Shown here: piece after piece, positions 17,423 to 26,784 of the stretch | How the letters are laid out: each line of letters opens with the position of its first letter | How positions within the stretch are numbered: position 1 is the first letter of the stretch | Assembly (NCBI RefSeq): GCF_021390395.1 | Contig: NZ_JAJUWT010000021.1 | Coordinates: forward strand, 143,242-207,241 | Reading direction: 5' to 3' | Origin: Saccharothrix sp. S26 | GTDB lineage: Bacteria > Actinomycetota > Actinomycetes > Mycobacteriales > Pseudonocardiaceae | Length of the DNA: 64,000 nt | Program-made: the position numbers and the translations under genes | The notes under the pieces: generated by a model | What the model was told of the DNA's origin: nothing | Databases searched by the model: none | The model's input: only the letters and a program-made list of their open reading frames with translations

Positions 17423-18196
17423 GTGATCCCACGACCCCCTTCACGCCTGCGTGCCGCGCTGCTGTGCTGCCTGCTGGCCGTCGGCCTGCTGTCCCCGGCC
17501 ACGGCCTCCGCCGCTCGCCCGCCCTACTCCCTGCTGCACATGAACGTCTGCGCCAGCGGGTACGCGGGCTGCTACGCCAAGACCCAGTACCCGAAGATCG
17601 TGGACGAGGTGGTCGCCCGCGTCCGGGCCAACGACGTCAACGCGGTCACCCTCAACGAGGCGTGCAGCGGCGACGTGGCCTCGATCGCCGCGCGCACCGG
17701 GTACCACTACCGCTTCGCCACCGTGATCTACCGCGGCGCGCCGCTGCCGTGCAAGTCGCCGGAGGGTCGGGGCGTGTTCGGCAACGCCGTGCTGACCAAG
17801 GAGGCGATCCGCGCCGCCGAGGACGCGCCGTTCTCCGTGTTCAGCGGTGTGGAGGAGCGGCGCTGGCTGTGCGTCACGACCGCCCGCCGCGTGGACGTGT
17901 GCACGACGCACCTGTCCACCGGCGGCGAGGCTCCCGGCACCGCCAACGCGATCCAGTGCACCGAGCTGAGCGAGGTCCTGTCCGATCGCGGCCGGCCGAC
18001 GATCTTCGCCGGCGACGTGAACCGGCGCGCCTCGTGCGCCCCGGAGGGTCAGTGGACGCTGACCGACGCCGCCGCCACCCAGGCCCCCGGCATCCAGCAC
18101 GCCTACGGCACCCTCGCTGCGCCGACGCTGGAACTCGAGCCGACCACGTACACGGACCACGACGCGCTGGTGGTGCGCGCCGGCCTGCGCCGCTGA
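17423..18196 (+). CDS. Secreted endonuclease/exonuclease/phosphatase-family protein
   Basis: 257 aa from GTG 17423. There is no clear Shine-Dalgarno sequence upstream, so it may be leaderless or poorly initiated. A signal peptide covers residues 1-31 (LRAALLCCLLAVGLLSPATASAA). The mature part has the DNase-I-like fold pattern: an N-terminal LLHMNVC strand, catalytic LNEAC, then FAGDVNRRASC and TYTDHDAL near the end, matching the metal-binding E, the D-x-N and the terminal D-H pair. Six or more cysteines suggest disulfides in an exported enzyme. It could be a nuclease or a phosphoesterase/sphingomyelinase-like enzyme. Confidence 0.82.
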   Translation: MIPRPPSRLRAALLCCLLAVGLLSPATASAARPPYSLLHMNVCASGYAGCYAKTQYPKIVDEVVARVRANDVNAVTLNEACSGDVASIAARTGYHYRFATVIYRGAPLPCKSPEGRGVFGNAVLTKEAIRAAEDAPFSVFSGVEERRWLCVTTARRVDVCTTHLSTGGEAPGTANAIQCTELSEVLSDRGRPTIFAGDVNRRASCAPEGQWTLTDAAATQAPGIQHAYGTLAAPTLELEPTTYTDHDALVVRAGLRR

Positions 18197-18249
18197 CCAA
18201 GGGCATCGACCGAGACCATCGACGACGGACCGGTGCGGGCCTACCACCC

Positions 18250-19500
18250 GCACCACCCCGATCCGCCCCCGCAGCGCCCCACCGCCGCCTTATCGCGGGC
18301 CACCGCGCCGCATTGCCACTCGCAGCGCCGCACTGCCGGTCGCAGCACCCACATCGCTAGTCGCCACCGGTCACGCCGCGTGCGGCCTCCGCCGCGTTAT
18401 GGCCACCACACCGCATCACCCACCGCAGCGCTGCACATTCGGTCGCATCGGCCACATCACAGTTCGCCGCCACCGCATCACCGGCCGCCGCCACCGCATC
18501 ACCGGTCGCTGCCGCCAGTTTCGTGGGTGGCTATCGCCGCGTCGTGGGTGGCAGCGCTGCATTGTCGCTCGCATCGGCCGCGTCGTTGGTCGCCGCCGGA
18601 TCGCTGGCCGCTGCCGTCGCGTTGGTCGCCGCGCCGCGTTGCCTGCCGCAGCGCTGCACAATCCGTCGCATCGGCCACATGACTGGTCGGCGCCACCGCA
18701 TCATCGGCCGCCCCTGCGACTTTGTGAGTGGTCGCCGCTGCGTCGTGGGTCGCAGCGCTGCACTATTAGTCGCAGTGGCCGCGTCGTTGGTCGCTGCCCC
18801 GCATCGCCGGTCGCTGCCGCAGCTTTGTGGGTGGCTGTCGCTGCGTTGTGGGTGGCAGCGCTGCATTGTCGGTCGCAGTGGTCGCGTCGTTGTTCGCTGC
18901 CGCCCGATCGTTGGTCGCTGCCGTCGCGTTGTGGTCACCGCGCCGCGTTGCCTGTCGCAGCGCTGCATATGCGGTCGCATCGGCCACATCGCTGGTCGGC
19001 GCTACCGCATCACCGGCCGCCGCTGCGGCTTTGTGAGTGGTCGCCGCTGCGTCGTGGGTCGCAGCGCTGCATTGCTGGTCGCAGCGGCCGGATGGTCGGT
19101 CGTGGCGCGGCGTCGTTGGTCGCTGCCGTCGTGTTGTGTCCACCGCGCTGTGTTGTCTATTGCAGCGCTACGCTCTCGGTCGCAATGGCCGCGCCGTTGG
19201 CCGCTGCCGCCGGATCGCCGGTTGCGGCCGTTGTGTTGTGAGGGTTGTCGCTGCGGTGGGGGTTGCAGCGCTGCATTATCGGTCGCAGTCACCGCATGGT
19301 TGGTCGCTCACGTCGCATCGATGGTTGCTGCCGTCGCGTTGTGGTGTTGCCGCCGCGTTGTTGGTCGCACCGGCTGCGTCGTTGGGTGCTGTCGTTGTGC
19401 GTTGTGCGTTGCAGCGCTGCGTATCGGTTGGGGTTGCCGCATCACTGGTCGCGGCCGTCGCGTCGTTGGTCGTAGCGCCTCGTCATGGGTAGCTGCGACG
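18250..19500. repeat. Satellite-like tandem array, ~103-bp period
   Basis: A perfect palindrome core gcagcgctgc recurs at 18425, 18551, 18648, 18752, 18855, 18957, 19061, (19162, one base off), 19265 and 19411. The interior spacings are 97, 104, 103, 102, 104, 101 and 103 bp. A higher-order period of about 309 bp is visible: 18632-18780 and 18941-19090 are nearly identical. Flanking sequence at both ends carries decayed copies. The plus strand is rich in G and T (gtcgttggtcgctgccg motifs). Long frames exist in several phases, but the spacing is not a multiple of three, so no protein repeat could be maintained. I treat it as non-coding. The rest of the gene-free gap (19500-19785) holds only the operator and promoter of the next gene. 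Confidence 0.85.
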
Positions 19501-19680
19501 TCGTTGGTCGCGGTGGCCGCGTTGGAGGTCGTAGTCGGCGATCGAGGAGGCCGCTGTCGGGCGTCCGTCGGTGCCGCACTGTCGTGGGTTGCAGCGAGTA
19601 GGGCAGGCGAACGGCGGGGGCGGTGGGCGGATCGGCCGGTTGTGGTCCGGACCTCTGTGTGAGGTTGGTTGATCCGGCGG

Positions 19681-19694
19681 TGAGAGCGCTCCCA
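19681..19694 (+). promoter_or_regulatory. CebR-like (LacI-family) operator
   Basis: The 14-mer tgagagcgctccca matches the streptomycete CebR operator consensus TGGGAGCGCTCCCA at 13 of 14 positions and lies 92 bp before the GH2 start. A candidate promoter follows (ttgtgt about 19711, tagatg about 19735, 18-bp spacer). It suggests repression by a LacI-family regulator sensing an oligosaccharide. The regulator gene is not in this window. Confidence 0.6.
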
Positions 19695-19785
19695 ATCGTG
19701 CACGTTGTTGTTGTGTTTTGCTGATGTCTGTGGGTAGATGAACGGCGTCGTGCTGGGTCTCAGAGTCGAGCCCGAGGAGAACTCC

Positions 19786-22700
19786 ATGCCCCCTGCTGCC
19801 CGACGGCTGTCCGCCCTGGTCGTGGCACTCCTGCTCACCCCCGTCCTCACCCTCCCCGCGACCGCCGCCGCACCGCCCGCGCACGGTCTCAAGGGCGAGT
19901 ACTTCCGGATGTCCGCCCCCGGCGCGCGCGACTTCGCCGAACCCGGCGGCACGACCCTCGACCCGAACATCGACTTCCCCGACCTGACCAGCACGTTCCA
20001 GCAGCTCACCGGCCGCACCGAGCACACGACGGCCCGCTGGACCGGCACCCTCGCCGCCCCCGCCACCGGCGACTACACCTTCCACGCCATCGGCGACAAC
20101 GGCTTCCGCCTGTTCCTCGACGGCACACCGGTCATCGACCACTGGACCGGCGACTGGGACGTCGAGCAGCACAGCGCGCCGATCCGCCTGGTCGCGGGCG
20201 AGCGGCACGATGTCCGGATGGAGCTGTTCCAGGACGTCGGCGGGGCGAACCTCCGCCTGCGCTGGTCCACGCCGACGCTGGCCAAGCAACCGGTGCCGGA
20301 GACGGCGTTCCTCCCGCCCGCCGACTTCCCGGTCTTCCCGGTCGGCCTGACCGTCACCCCGGACGGCCGGACGCTGAGGGCCGCTTTCGACCAACCCGTG
20401 CGCCACCTGAGCGGCGACCTGACCGGGCACCTCAAGGTCGAGGTCGACACCGTGCCGTTCCCGATCGAGTCCGCCACCGCCGACGGTGCCGAGGTCGTCG
20501 TGCGGCTCGGCGCGACCGTCCAGAAGCCACAACGCGTCCGCGTCACCTACGACGGCGACGGCGGCCTGGTCGTCGGCACCGAGACCGTGCCCCGGATCAT
20601 CCGCACCGCGACCAACACCTCGACCCAGCGGCTCAAGACCGAATGGGGTGAGAAGGTCGACCGGGACGACCCGTTGCCGGAGTACCCGCGCCCGCAGCAG
20701 CGGCGCGACGAGTGGCTCAACCTCAACGGCCAGTGGGAGTTCTCCGCCGCCACCGAGGGGCAGCGGCCCGCGTTCGGCCGCACCCTGCCCGAGCGGATCA
20801 CCGTGCCGTTCCCGGTGGAGTCCCAGCTGTCCGGGCTGGAGCGCCACGAGGACCACATGTTCTACCGCCGCCGGTTCGAGGTGCCGCGCGACTGGCGGAT
20901 CGGCCGCGGCGAGCGGCTCAAGCTGAACTTCGGGGCGGTCGACCACCACGCCGAGGTGTGGGTGGACGGCACGCTCGTCGCCGAGCACACCGGCGGCTAC
21001 ACCGCGTTCACCGCCGACGTCACCGACGCCCTGCGCGGCGGCGGCCGGCACGAGCTGATCGTGGCCGTCACCGACACCACCGGCGACAACCAGCCGATCG
21101 GCAAGCAGTCGCGCAACCCCGGCGGCATCGTCTACACACCGTCCTCGGGCATCTGGCAGACCGTCTGGCTGGAACCGGTGCCCGACAAGGCGATCGACGA
21201 CGTGAAGACCACGCCGGACATCGTCGGCGGCACGCTCACCGTCCGCGTCTCGTCCTCGACGGCGTCGGCGACCGCGAAGGTCACCGCCACCGCCCGCGAC
21301 CGCCAGGGCAAGCGGGTCGGCACGGTCACCGGCGCGCCGAACACCGACCTGACCCTGCCGGTGCCGGACCCGCACCTGTGGAGCCCCGACGACCCGTACC
21401 TGTACGACCTGGACGTGTCCCTCAAGGACGGTCGGAGCAAGGACGAGGTCAAGAGCTACTTCGGGATGCGGTCCCTCGGCGTGCGGAACGTGGCCGGCTT
21501 CCCGAAGCTGGTCCTCAACGGCGAACCCGTGTTCTCGCTGGCCATGCTGGACCAGGGCTTCTGGCCCGACGGCCTGAACACCGCGCCCAGCGACGAGGCG
21601 TTGGCGTGGGACATCAAGGCGCAGAAGGACCTCGGGTTCAACGCGGTGCGCAAGCACATCAAGGTCGAGCCCGCCCGCTGGTACTACCACGCCGACCGGT
21701 TGGGCATGCTGGTGTGGCAGGACTTCGTGAACGTCAACGTGCCCGACGAGACCGGGCGGCGGGCGTTCCTCACCGAGGGCCGGCGCACGATGGAGCAACT
21801 GCACGACTCTCCCTCGATCATCGGGTGGATCGTGTTCAACGAGGGCTGGGGCGAGTGGGACCGGGAGGAGACCGGGCGCATCACCGAGTCGGTCAAGGCA
21901 GCGGACCCGTCCCGGGTCGTCAACGCGCACAGCGGCGTCAACTGCTGCGCGTCGAAGGGAGACTCCGGCAAGGGCGACGTGATCGACCACCACGACTACA
22001 ACAACACCGACCCGGCGTGGCCGGACGCCACCCGCGTCGCGATGGACGGCGAGCACGGCGGGTTCACCCTGCGCACCCCCGGCCACCAGTGGCCCGGCGC
22101 ACCGGCCGTGATCTACAGCGGGGTGGCGGACAAGGCCGCGCTCACCGCCAAGTACGTGGCCAACACCGAGGCGTTCTACCTCGACGCGGCCGGCGCGGAG
22201 CTGTCCGGTTCGGTCTACACGCAGATCACCGACGTGGAGACCGAGCTGAACGGCCTGTGGACCTACGACCGGCGTGAGATCAAGGTCGACCCCGGTCCGG
22301 TCCGGGAGGTCAACCGGAGGGTGATCGCGGCCGGCGCGGCGGCGGCCGGGCGCACGTACGACGGCAAGGGCTCGTGGTCGCTGGACGGCACCGGTGAGGA
22401 CACCGCCGGCGCGCCCGACCCGGTGTCGCTCGACGGTGACGCGGCGTGGACGACCGGTGTGCGCGGGCAGGCCCTGCGGTTCGACGGTGACGGCGACCAC
22501 GCCCGGACCGCCGGACCGGTGCTGGACACGACCGGCTCGTACTCGGTGTCGGCGTGGGTGACGATGGACTCGCTGCCCGGCAACTACGCCACCGCCGTCA
22601 GCCAGGACGGCCGGCGCGTGGAGAACCCGTTCTACCTCCAGTACGGGCAGGGCCGGTGGGCGTTCAGCGTGCCCGGCGGCAGGCGGGCCACGCTGGCCGC

Positions 22701-22962
22701 CACCCCGCAGCCGGGCCGTTGGTACCACCTGGTCGGCGTGCGCGACGAGGCGGCGGGGGAGACGCGCCTGTACGTCGACGGCGTGCGTGCCGCCGCCATC
22801 CCGATCGGGCCGGACGAGGTGAGCACCGGGCCGCTGGCCGTCGGCCGCGCCAAGTACGCGGGCGCGCACGTCGACTTCTGGCACGGTTCGATCGACGAGG
22901 TCCGCGCCGTGGACCGCGCCCTGACCGACGCGGAGGTGGCGCGGCAGTACGCCGCCCGCTGA
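19786..22962 (+). CDS. Secreted GH2-family glycoside hydrolase with PA14 and LamG domains
   Basis: 1058 aa from ATG 19786, with gaggag 6-7 bases upstream. The signal peptide is residues 1-31 (LSALVVALLLTPVLTLPATAAA). A PA14-like domain follows (about 36-155: GLKGEYFRMS, GDYTFHAIGDNGFRLFLDG). The GH2 sugar-binding (LNLNGQWEF, FYRRRFEVP), immunoglobulin-like and TIM-barrel domains come next (about 310-870), with the acid/base Glu in VFNEGWGEW near residue 687 and a candidate nucleophile Glu in MDGEHGGF near 755. A LamG/concanavalin-like domain ends the protein (about 885-1058: LRFDGDGDHARTAG). Family members include beta-galactosidases, mannosidases and glucuronidases; the specificity is not readable. 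It is exported and probably acts on polysaccharide in the medium. A CebR-like box precedes it and a strong terminator follows. Confidence 0.88.
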   Translation: MPPAARRLSALVVALLLTPVLTLPATAAAPPAHGLKGEYFRMSAPGARDFAEPGGTTLDPNIDFPDLTSTFQQLTGRTEHTTARWTGTLAAPATGDYTFHAIGDNGFRLFLDGTPVIDHWTGDWDVEQHSAPIRLVAGERHDVRMELFQDVGGANLRLRWSTPTLAKQPVPETAFLPPADFPVFPVGLTVTPDGRTLRAAFDQPVRHLSGDLTGHLKVEVDTVPFPIESATADGAEVVVRLGATVQKPQRVRVTYDGDGGLVVGTETVPRIIRTATNTSTQRLKTEWGEKVDRDDPLPEYPRPQQRRDEWLNLNGQWEFSAATEGQRPAFGRTLPERITVPFPVESQLSGLERHEDHMFYRRRFEVPRDWRIGRGERLKLNFGAVDHHAEVWVDGTLVAEHTGGYTAFTADVTDALRGGGRHELIVAVTDTTGDNQPIGKQSRNPGGIVYTPSSGIWQTVWLEPVPDKAIDDVKTTPDIVGGTLTVRVSSSTASATAKVTATARDRQGKRVGTVTGAPNTDLTLPVPDPHLWSPDDPYLYDLDVSLKDGRSKDEVKSYFGMRSLGVRNVAGFPKLVLNGEPVFSLAMLDQGFWPDGLNTAPSDEALAWDIKAQKDLGFNAVRKHIKVEPARWYYHADRLGMLVWQDFVNVNVPDETGRRAFLTEGRRTMEQLHDSPSIIGWIVFNEGWGEWDREETGRITESVKAADPSRVVNAHSGVNCCASKGDSGKGDVIDHHDYNNTDPAWPDATRVAMDGEHGGFTLRTPGHQWPGAPAVIYSGVADKAALTAKYVANTEAFYLDAAGAELSGSVYTQITDVETELNGLWTYDRREIKVDPGPVREVNRRVIAAGAAAAGRTYDGKGSWSLDGTGEDTAGAPDPVSLDGDAAWTTGVRGQALRFDGDGDHARTAGPVLDTTGSYSVSAWVTMDSLPGNYATAVSQDGRRVENPFYLQYGQGRWAFSVPGGRRATLAATPQPGRWYHLVGVRDEAAGETRLYVDGVRAAAIPIGPDEVSTGPLAVGRAKYAGAHVDFWHGSIDEVRAVDRALTDAEVARQYAAR

Positions 22963-22974
22963 CCGGGCACACGC

Positions 22975-23012
22975 CGGCGAAGGGCCGCGGACGTTCCCGC
23001 GGCCCTTCGCCG
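22975..23012 (+). terminator. Strong terminator after the GH2 gene
   Basis: A 16-bp perfect stem (cggcgaagggccgcgg / ccgcggcccttcgccg) with a 6-nt loop begins 12 bp after the GH2 stop. It is palindromic and could also serve transcription from the opposite side. Confidence 0.85.
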
Positions 23013-23159
23013 TGACCCGCGTGCACGAGCCCGCGAGCACGTGGCGGTCCGCGAGTCCGGTGTGGACTGTTCGGTGCCGATGCCGGCTACGTCCAGGTTC
23101 AACGCCCCGCCGTGCCTACCCGCTTGGCGGCCCCCAGGCGTTGCCGACCGCCGGCCGGG

Positions 23160-24017
23160 TCAGTCCCACCAGAACGTCCACGAGTGGTCGTCCACGAGGC
23201 GGTCGGCGTACGCGGCCAGCGTGTGCGGGGCCGGGCCCTGCCAGACGTTGTCCGGGCAGAACGCGAAGTGCTCGGCGGCCACGGCCAGCGCGCCCTCACG
23301 CGTGGTCGGCGGGGCGGCGACGCTGAGCACGAGCGTGGCGAACCCGAGGCCGACGACCCGCGCGCCGAACCGGTCCTCCCAGCTGCGCAGCACCGCCGAG
23401 ACCTCGGCGGTGTCCCCGGTGTGGTTCACCGGGCCGGTCCAGCCGGCCACCGTCACCGCGTCCGCGCCGCGGTCGGCCGCCACCAGGCCGAGGCGGATCG
23501 ACGGGTGACCGGCCACGAGCTGCTCGGCGAGGCCGTCGGCGATGCGGTCCGGGTCGCCGCCCGGCCGTGCCGCGAAGGTCAGCCCCGGCCAGGTGCGGCC
23601 GAACGGGGCGGTGACCGCCGCGCGCTCGGCGGGCCCCAGCGCGTCGCCCGGGTCGCTCGCGGTGCCGAGGGCCCACCAGCGCGCCAGCAGCGCCTCGGGG
23701 TCGTGCTCGTCGGGCGAGGACATCTCGTCGGGCAGCACCTCGCCGTTGCCCCACGGCCGGTACTCGTCGTCCTCGTCGTCCAGCGAGTCCAACAGCAACG
23801 GCCACAGCCCCGACCGGGCGTGCTCGGCGCGCAGCCGGGGCCACAGGCCGGCGGGCGCGGGCCCGTCGCCGAGCCAGAACGCGGGCCGCCCGGAGGGGTC
23901 GTCCTCGGCGACGACCGGACGTCCGGGCGGCAGCGGGACCGACAGCGTGCGGCCGGTGTCGGTCCCCTCGGCGAACAGCGCCCGGAGCTCGGCGGGCAGC
24001 GGCGGTTCGGAGATCAT
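23160..24017 (-). CDS. DUF4253 domain protein
   Basis: 285 aa from ATG 24017. The C-terminal half matches the DUF4253 pattern: VVGLGFATLVLSVAAPP, then AEHFAFCPDNVWQG, then a terminal WTFWWD. The N-terminal half is acidic and Pro-rich (DSLDDEDDEYRPWGNG). No signal peptide or membrane segment is seen, so it should be cytosolic. Members are widespread in actinomycetes with no known biochemistry; some occur near polymorphic-toxin immunity genes. It is divergent from the APC permease with a 110-bp spacer. Confidence 0.82.
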   Translation of the reverse strand: MISEPPLPAELRALFAEGTDTGRTLSVPLPPGRPVVAEDDPSGRPAFWLGDGPAPAGLWPRLRAEHARSGLWPLLLDSLDDEDDEYRPWGNGEVLPDEMSSPDEHDPEALLARWWALGTASDPGDALGPAERAAVTAPFGRTWPGLTFAARPGGDPDRIADGLAEQLVAGHPSIRLGLVAADRGADAVTVAGWTGPVNHTGDTAEVSAVLRSWEDRFGARVVGLGFATLVLSVAAPPTTREGALAVAAEHFAFCPDNVWQGPAPHTLAAYADRLVDDHSWTFWWD

Positions 24018-24127
24018 GGGGCGGATCGTAGGGCGTGGCACGACCTCGTGACGGTTCGCGGCACGCCGTGTCGGACCCGACCGGGGCAACTGCGGCGGCG
24101 TGGCTTCGACCGGCCTCGGACGGGGTA

Positions 24128-25447
24128 ATGGACGGCATGGTCACCTCGCTGAACCGGGCCGTGAGCACGCCCCTGCTGTACTTCTTCATCCTGGGCGACA
24201 TCCTCGGCGCGGGGGTGTACGTGCTGGTGGGAGCGGTCGCGGGCGAGTCCGGCGGTGCGGTGTGGCTGCCGCTGCTGATCGCCCTCGGGCTCGCGGCGCT
24301 CACCGCGGGCTCGTACGCGGAGCTGGCCACGAAGTACCCCCGAGCGGGTGGCTCGGCGCACTACGCGACGAAGGCGTTCGGCCCGGCCGCCGGGTCGGCG
24401 ATCGGGTTCTGCATGCTCGCCGCCGGCGTGGTGTCGGTCGGCGCGTTGGCGCGGGCGTTCGCGGGTGACTACCTGCGCGCCCTGGTGTCGGCGCCGACCG
24501 CGGTCGTCGTGGTGGTGTTCCTGGCCGTGCTGGCGCTGCTCAACATCCGCGGCGTGAAGGAGTCGCTGGGCGCGAACGTCGTGGCCACCCTGATCGAGGT
24601 GGGCGGCCTGGTGCTGATCATCGGCCTGGGCGCGTGGGTGGTGCTGCGCGGTGACGCCGACCTCGGTCGGCTGACCCAGGTGGGTACCGGCGGGCACGGT
24701 GTCGTGGCCGCGACGCTCGCGGGCGCGGTGCTCGCGTACTACTCGTTCGTGGGATTCGAGACGTCGGTGAACCTCGCCGAGGAGGTGAAGCAGCCGCGCC
24801 GGTCCTACCCCCGCGCCTTGTTCGGCGCGCTGCTCACCGCCGGCGCGGTGTACCTGCTGATCGGCGTGGTGGCCGGCGCCACCGTGCCGACCGATCGGCT
24901 GGCCGCCTCCAGCGGCCCGCTGCTGGAGGTGGTGCGCCTGGCCGGTGGCGTGCCGGAAGGGCTGTTCAGCCTGGTCGCGCTGGTGGCGGTGGCCAACGGC
25001 GCGCTGCTGACCGGGATCATGTCCTCGCGGCTGGCCTACGGCATGGCGCGGGACGGTTTGCTGCCGTCGGTGCTGGCCAAGGTGCTGCCGGGTCGCCGGA
25101 CGCCGTGGGTGGCGATCCTGGTCACGTCGGCGGTGTCGCTGGTGCTGGCGCTGACCGGCGAGGTCGCCTCGCTGGCCGAGACGCTGGTGCTGTTGCTGCT
25201 GGTGGTGTTCGTGGCGGTCAACGCGGCGGCGCTGGTGCTGCGTCGCGACGAGGGCGAGGCGGAGCACTTCCGGGTGCCCGTCGTGATCCCGTGGCTGGGC
25301 CTGGCGTCCTGCCTGCTGCTGTTCACCCGGATCGACGGCTCGGTGTGGCTGCGCGGCCTGCTGCTGATCGTGCCGGGGCTCGTGCTGGCCGGGGTCAACC
25401 TGGTGCGCGCGAGGCGTGCCGCCGCGGCGCCGGTCGGGACGCGCTGA
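24128..25447 (+). CDS. APC-superfamily amino-acid permease
   Basis: 439 aa from ATG 24128 (ATG 24137 is an equal alternative; neither has a strong ribosome site). About twelve hydrophobic segments are seen. The APC signature occurs in the first helix (ILGDILGAGVYVLVGAVAGE), with PRAGGSAHYATKAFG and FVGFETSVNLAEEVKQPRRSYP, the conserved helix 6-7 loop. It is predicted to import amino acids or amines by proton or sodium symport, or by exchange. It ends 4 bp before the stop of the convergent KhtT-like gene. Confidence 0.9.
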   Translation: MDGMVTSLNRAVSTPLLYFFILGDILGAGVYVLVGAVAGESGGAVWLPLLIALGLAALTAGSYAELATKYPRAGGSAHYATKAFGPAAGSAIGFCMLAAGVVSVGALARAFAGDYLRALVSAPTAVVVVVFLAVLALLNIRGVKESLGANVVATLIEVGGLVLIIGLGAWVVLRGDADLGRLTQVGTGGHGVVAATLAGAVLAYYSFVGFETSVNLAEEVKQPRRSYPRALFGALLTAGAVYLLIGVVAGATVPTDRLAASSGPLLEVVRLAGGVPEGLFSLVALVAVANGALLTGIMSSRLAYGMARDGLLPSVLAKVLPGRRTPWVAILVTSAVSLVLALTGEVASLAETLVLLLLVVFVAVNAAALVLRRDEGEAEHFRVPVVIPWLGLASCLLLFTRIDGSVWLRGLLLIVPGLVLAGVNLVRARRAAAAPVGTR

Positions 25448-25451
25448 CCGC

Positions 25452-25925
25452 TCAGCCGCCCGCGAGGATCCCGGCCGCCGCGTCGAGCCCCGCCGCGGTG
25501 CCCACCACCACGGCCAGGTCACCGTGGTCGAACACGAACTCCGGGCCGGGCGACGGGTGCACGACACCGGCGCGGATCACCGCGACGATCGACGCGCCGG
25601 TGCGGGTGCGCAGAGCCGTGTCCCCGAGGGCGCGGCTCGCGAACGCCGTGGCGGGCAACTGGCGGGTGGTGACGCCGCTGACGTCGCGCTGCTGCTCGCG
25701 CAGCTGCGCGACCAACTGCGGCGCGCCCAGCAGACCGGCCAGCGTGCCCGCCTCCTGCGGCCCGAGCGGGATCGACGCGGCGGTCGTGTCGGGGTCGTCC
25801 GGCCGGGACACGATCAGCTCGACCTTGCCGTCCCGGTGGGTGATGACCCCGATCCTGCGGCCGGTGCGGATCGTGAAGTCCTGACGTGTCCCGATCCCGG
25901 GCAGCGGAGTCACCTCGACGTTCAC
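25452..25925 (-). CDS. Cation:proton antiporter regulatory subunit (KhtT-like, TrkA-C domain)
   Basis: 157 aa from GTG 25925. The N-terminal segment (VEVTPLPGIGTRQDFTIRTG, residues 3-22) and the GVITHRDGKVELIV/DDPD stretch match the N-terminal domain of KhtT-like subunits. Residues about 80-157 form a TrkA-C/RCK_C module (ATAFASRALGDTALRTRTGA, HGDLAVVVGTAAGL). Such subunits bind small ligands and gate a partner CPA2 antiporter (KhtU). No CPA2 gene is adjacent, which is odd. A homologous N-domain-only gene is at 30950-31237. It lies downstream of a small membrane protein gene. Confidence 0.85.
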   Translation of the reverse strand: MNVEVTPLPGIGTRQDFTIRTGRRIGVITHRDGKVELIVSRPDDPDTTAASIPLGPQEAGTLAGLLGAPQLVAQLREQQRDVSGVTTRQLPATAFASRALGDTALRTRTGASIVAVIRAGVVHPSPGPEFVFDHGDLAVVVGTAAGLDAAAGILAGG

Positions 25926-25972
25926 GCCGGACACACTACATCCGCCGCCCCCGCCCGCCACGGCGTCGATCG

Positions 25973-26146
25973 CTAGGCGACGCTCAGGTACGCCAACGAC
26001 AGCACCGCGCCCGGTGCGGTCAGCAGCCCGAGGCCGATCGCGCCGTACAACGGCTCGTCCTTGACGAACATCCGCACCATCAAGGCAGCCGCGCCCGCGA
26101 CCACGAGCGCCAACAACGCCAACACGACAACAGAACCAACGGACAT
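25973..26146 (-). CDS. Small two-span membrane protein
   Basis: 57 aa from ATG 26146, with ggaggg 8 bases upstream. Two hydrophobic helices (VGSVVVLALLALVVAGAAAL, residues 3-22, and YGAIGLGLLTAPGAVLSLAY, residues 35-54) are joined by a charged loop (MVRMFVKDEPL). It is upstream of the KhtT-like gene on the same strand (47 bp), so it may be an accessory to that system. No family is recognised. Confidence 0.65.
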   Translation of the reverse strand: MSVGSVVVLALLALVVAGAAALMVRMFVKDEPLYGAIGLGLLTAPGAVLSLAYLSVA

Positions 26147-26346
26147 GGATCGGCCCTCCGGCACGACTCGGCCGCGTCGGGGCGTGCGTCATCGCCCGCC
26201 GTCAGCGAAGGCACGGCGGACACCGGACACAGCTCGACACGGGAACAGCAAGGCGAATCAACGGCCTCGGGGCAGGCCGCTGCGCCACGACGCCGCGCGA
26301 TGCGCGCGAGCGCGTGGTCCGACAGGTCAGACTCGGGTCGTCCTGC

Positions 26347-26727
26347 TCACGCCGGGGGCGCGCGGCTGGAGCGCGAGGTCGGGACCGTGGCGGCCAGGCC
26401 GGAGCCGGACACCTCGCCGACGGGCGGGCGCCCGCGCGGGACGCGGGCGTCGGTCGCGGGCGAGCACAGCGCCCACCAGGTCTCGTGCAGCGTCGTGGCC
26501 GGCACGTGACCCGCCGTCACGGACAGCCGCGGCCGGTCGTGGAGGTCGTCGTGCAGCGTCGGCGCGGAGGACACGGACTCGGCGACGACGCCGTGCGCCC
26601 CCGCGTGCCCGATCCCGACGCCTCGCGCCGGGGCCACCGTGACCCCGAGCAGCACCAGCAGCGACACGAGCGCGAGCCCGAACCGGCTCACCCCCGTCGC
26701 TGCCCGCACCTGCCCGGTTCCTCTCAC
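26347..26727 (-). CDS. Hypothetical secreted protein
   Basis: 126 aa from GTG 26727, supported by an excellent ribosome site (ggaggag). The N-terminus looks like a signal peptide (VSRFGLALVSLLVLLGVTVAPARG, split over residues 13-36), followed by a His-containing, low-complexity mature part (HAGAHG, HDDLHDRP). One cysteine is present. No family is recognised. It lies 57 bp downstream of the NhaD/ArsB-type transporter gene on the same strand. Confidence 0.5.
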   Translation of the reverse strand: MRGTGQVRAATGVSRFGLALVSLLVLLGVTVAPARGVGIGHAGAHGVVAESVSSAPTLHDDLHDRPRLSVTAGHVPATTLHETWWALCSPATDARVPRGRPPVGEVSGSGLAATVPTSRSSRAPPA

Positions 26728-26784
26728 CGACGACTCCTCCCGTGGTGCGCCAGCATACGGGTCGGCGGCAGCACCGGACCGGGC

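Noticed and set aside
18250..19500. CRISPR array
   Set aside because: Units are contiguous and diverged at ~103 bp with no unique spacers and no cas genes.
18399..19662. Long open frames through the satellite array on both strands
   Set aside because: They exist in several phases at once, the repeat spacing is not a multiple of three, and no ribosome sites or signal motifs support them.
19483..23040. A 1185-codon minus-strand frame
   Set aside because: It is the antisense shadow of the GH2 gene; its composition is His/Arg/Val-rich as expected from reverse reading of high-GC codons.
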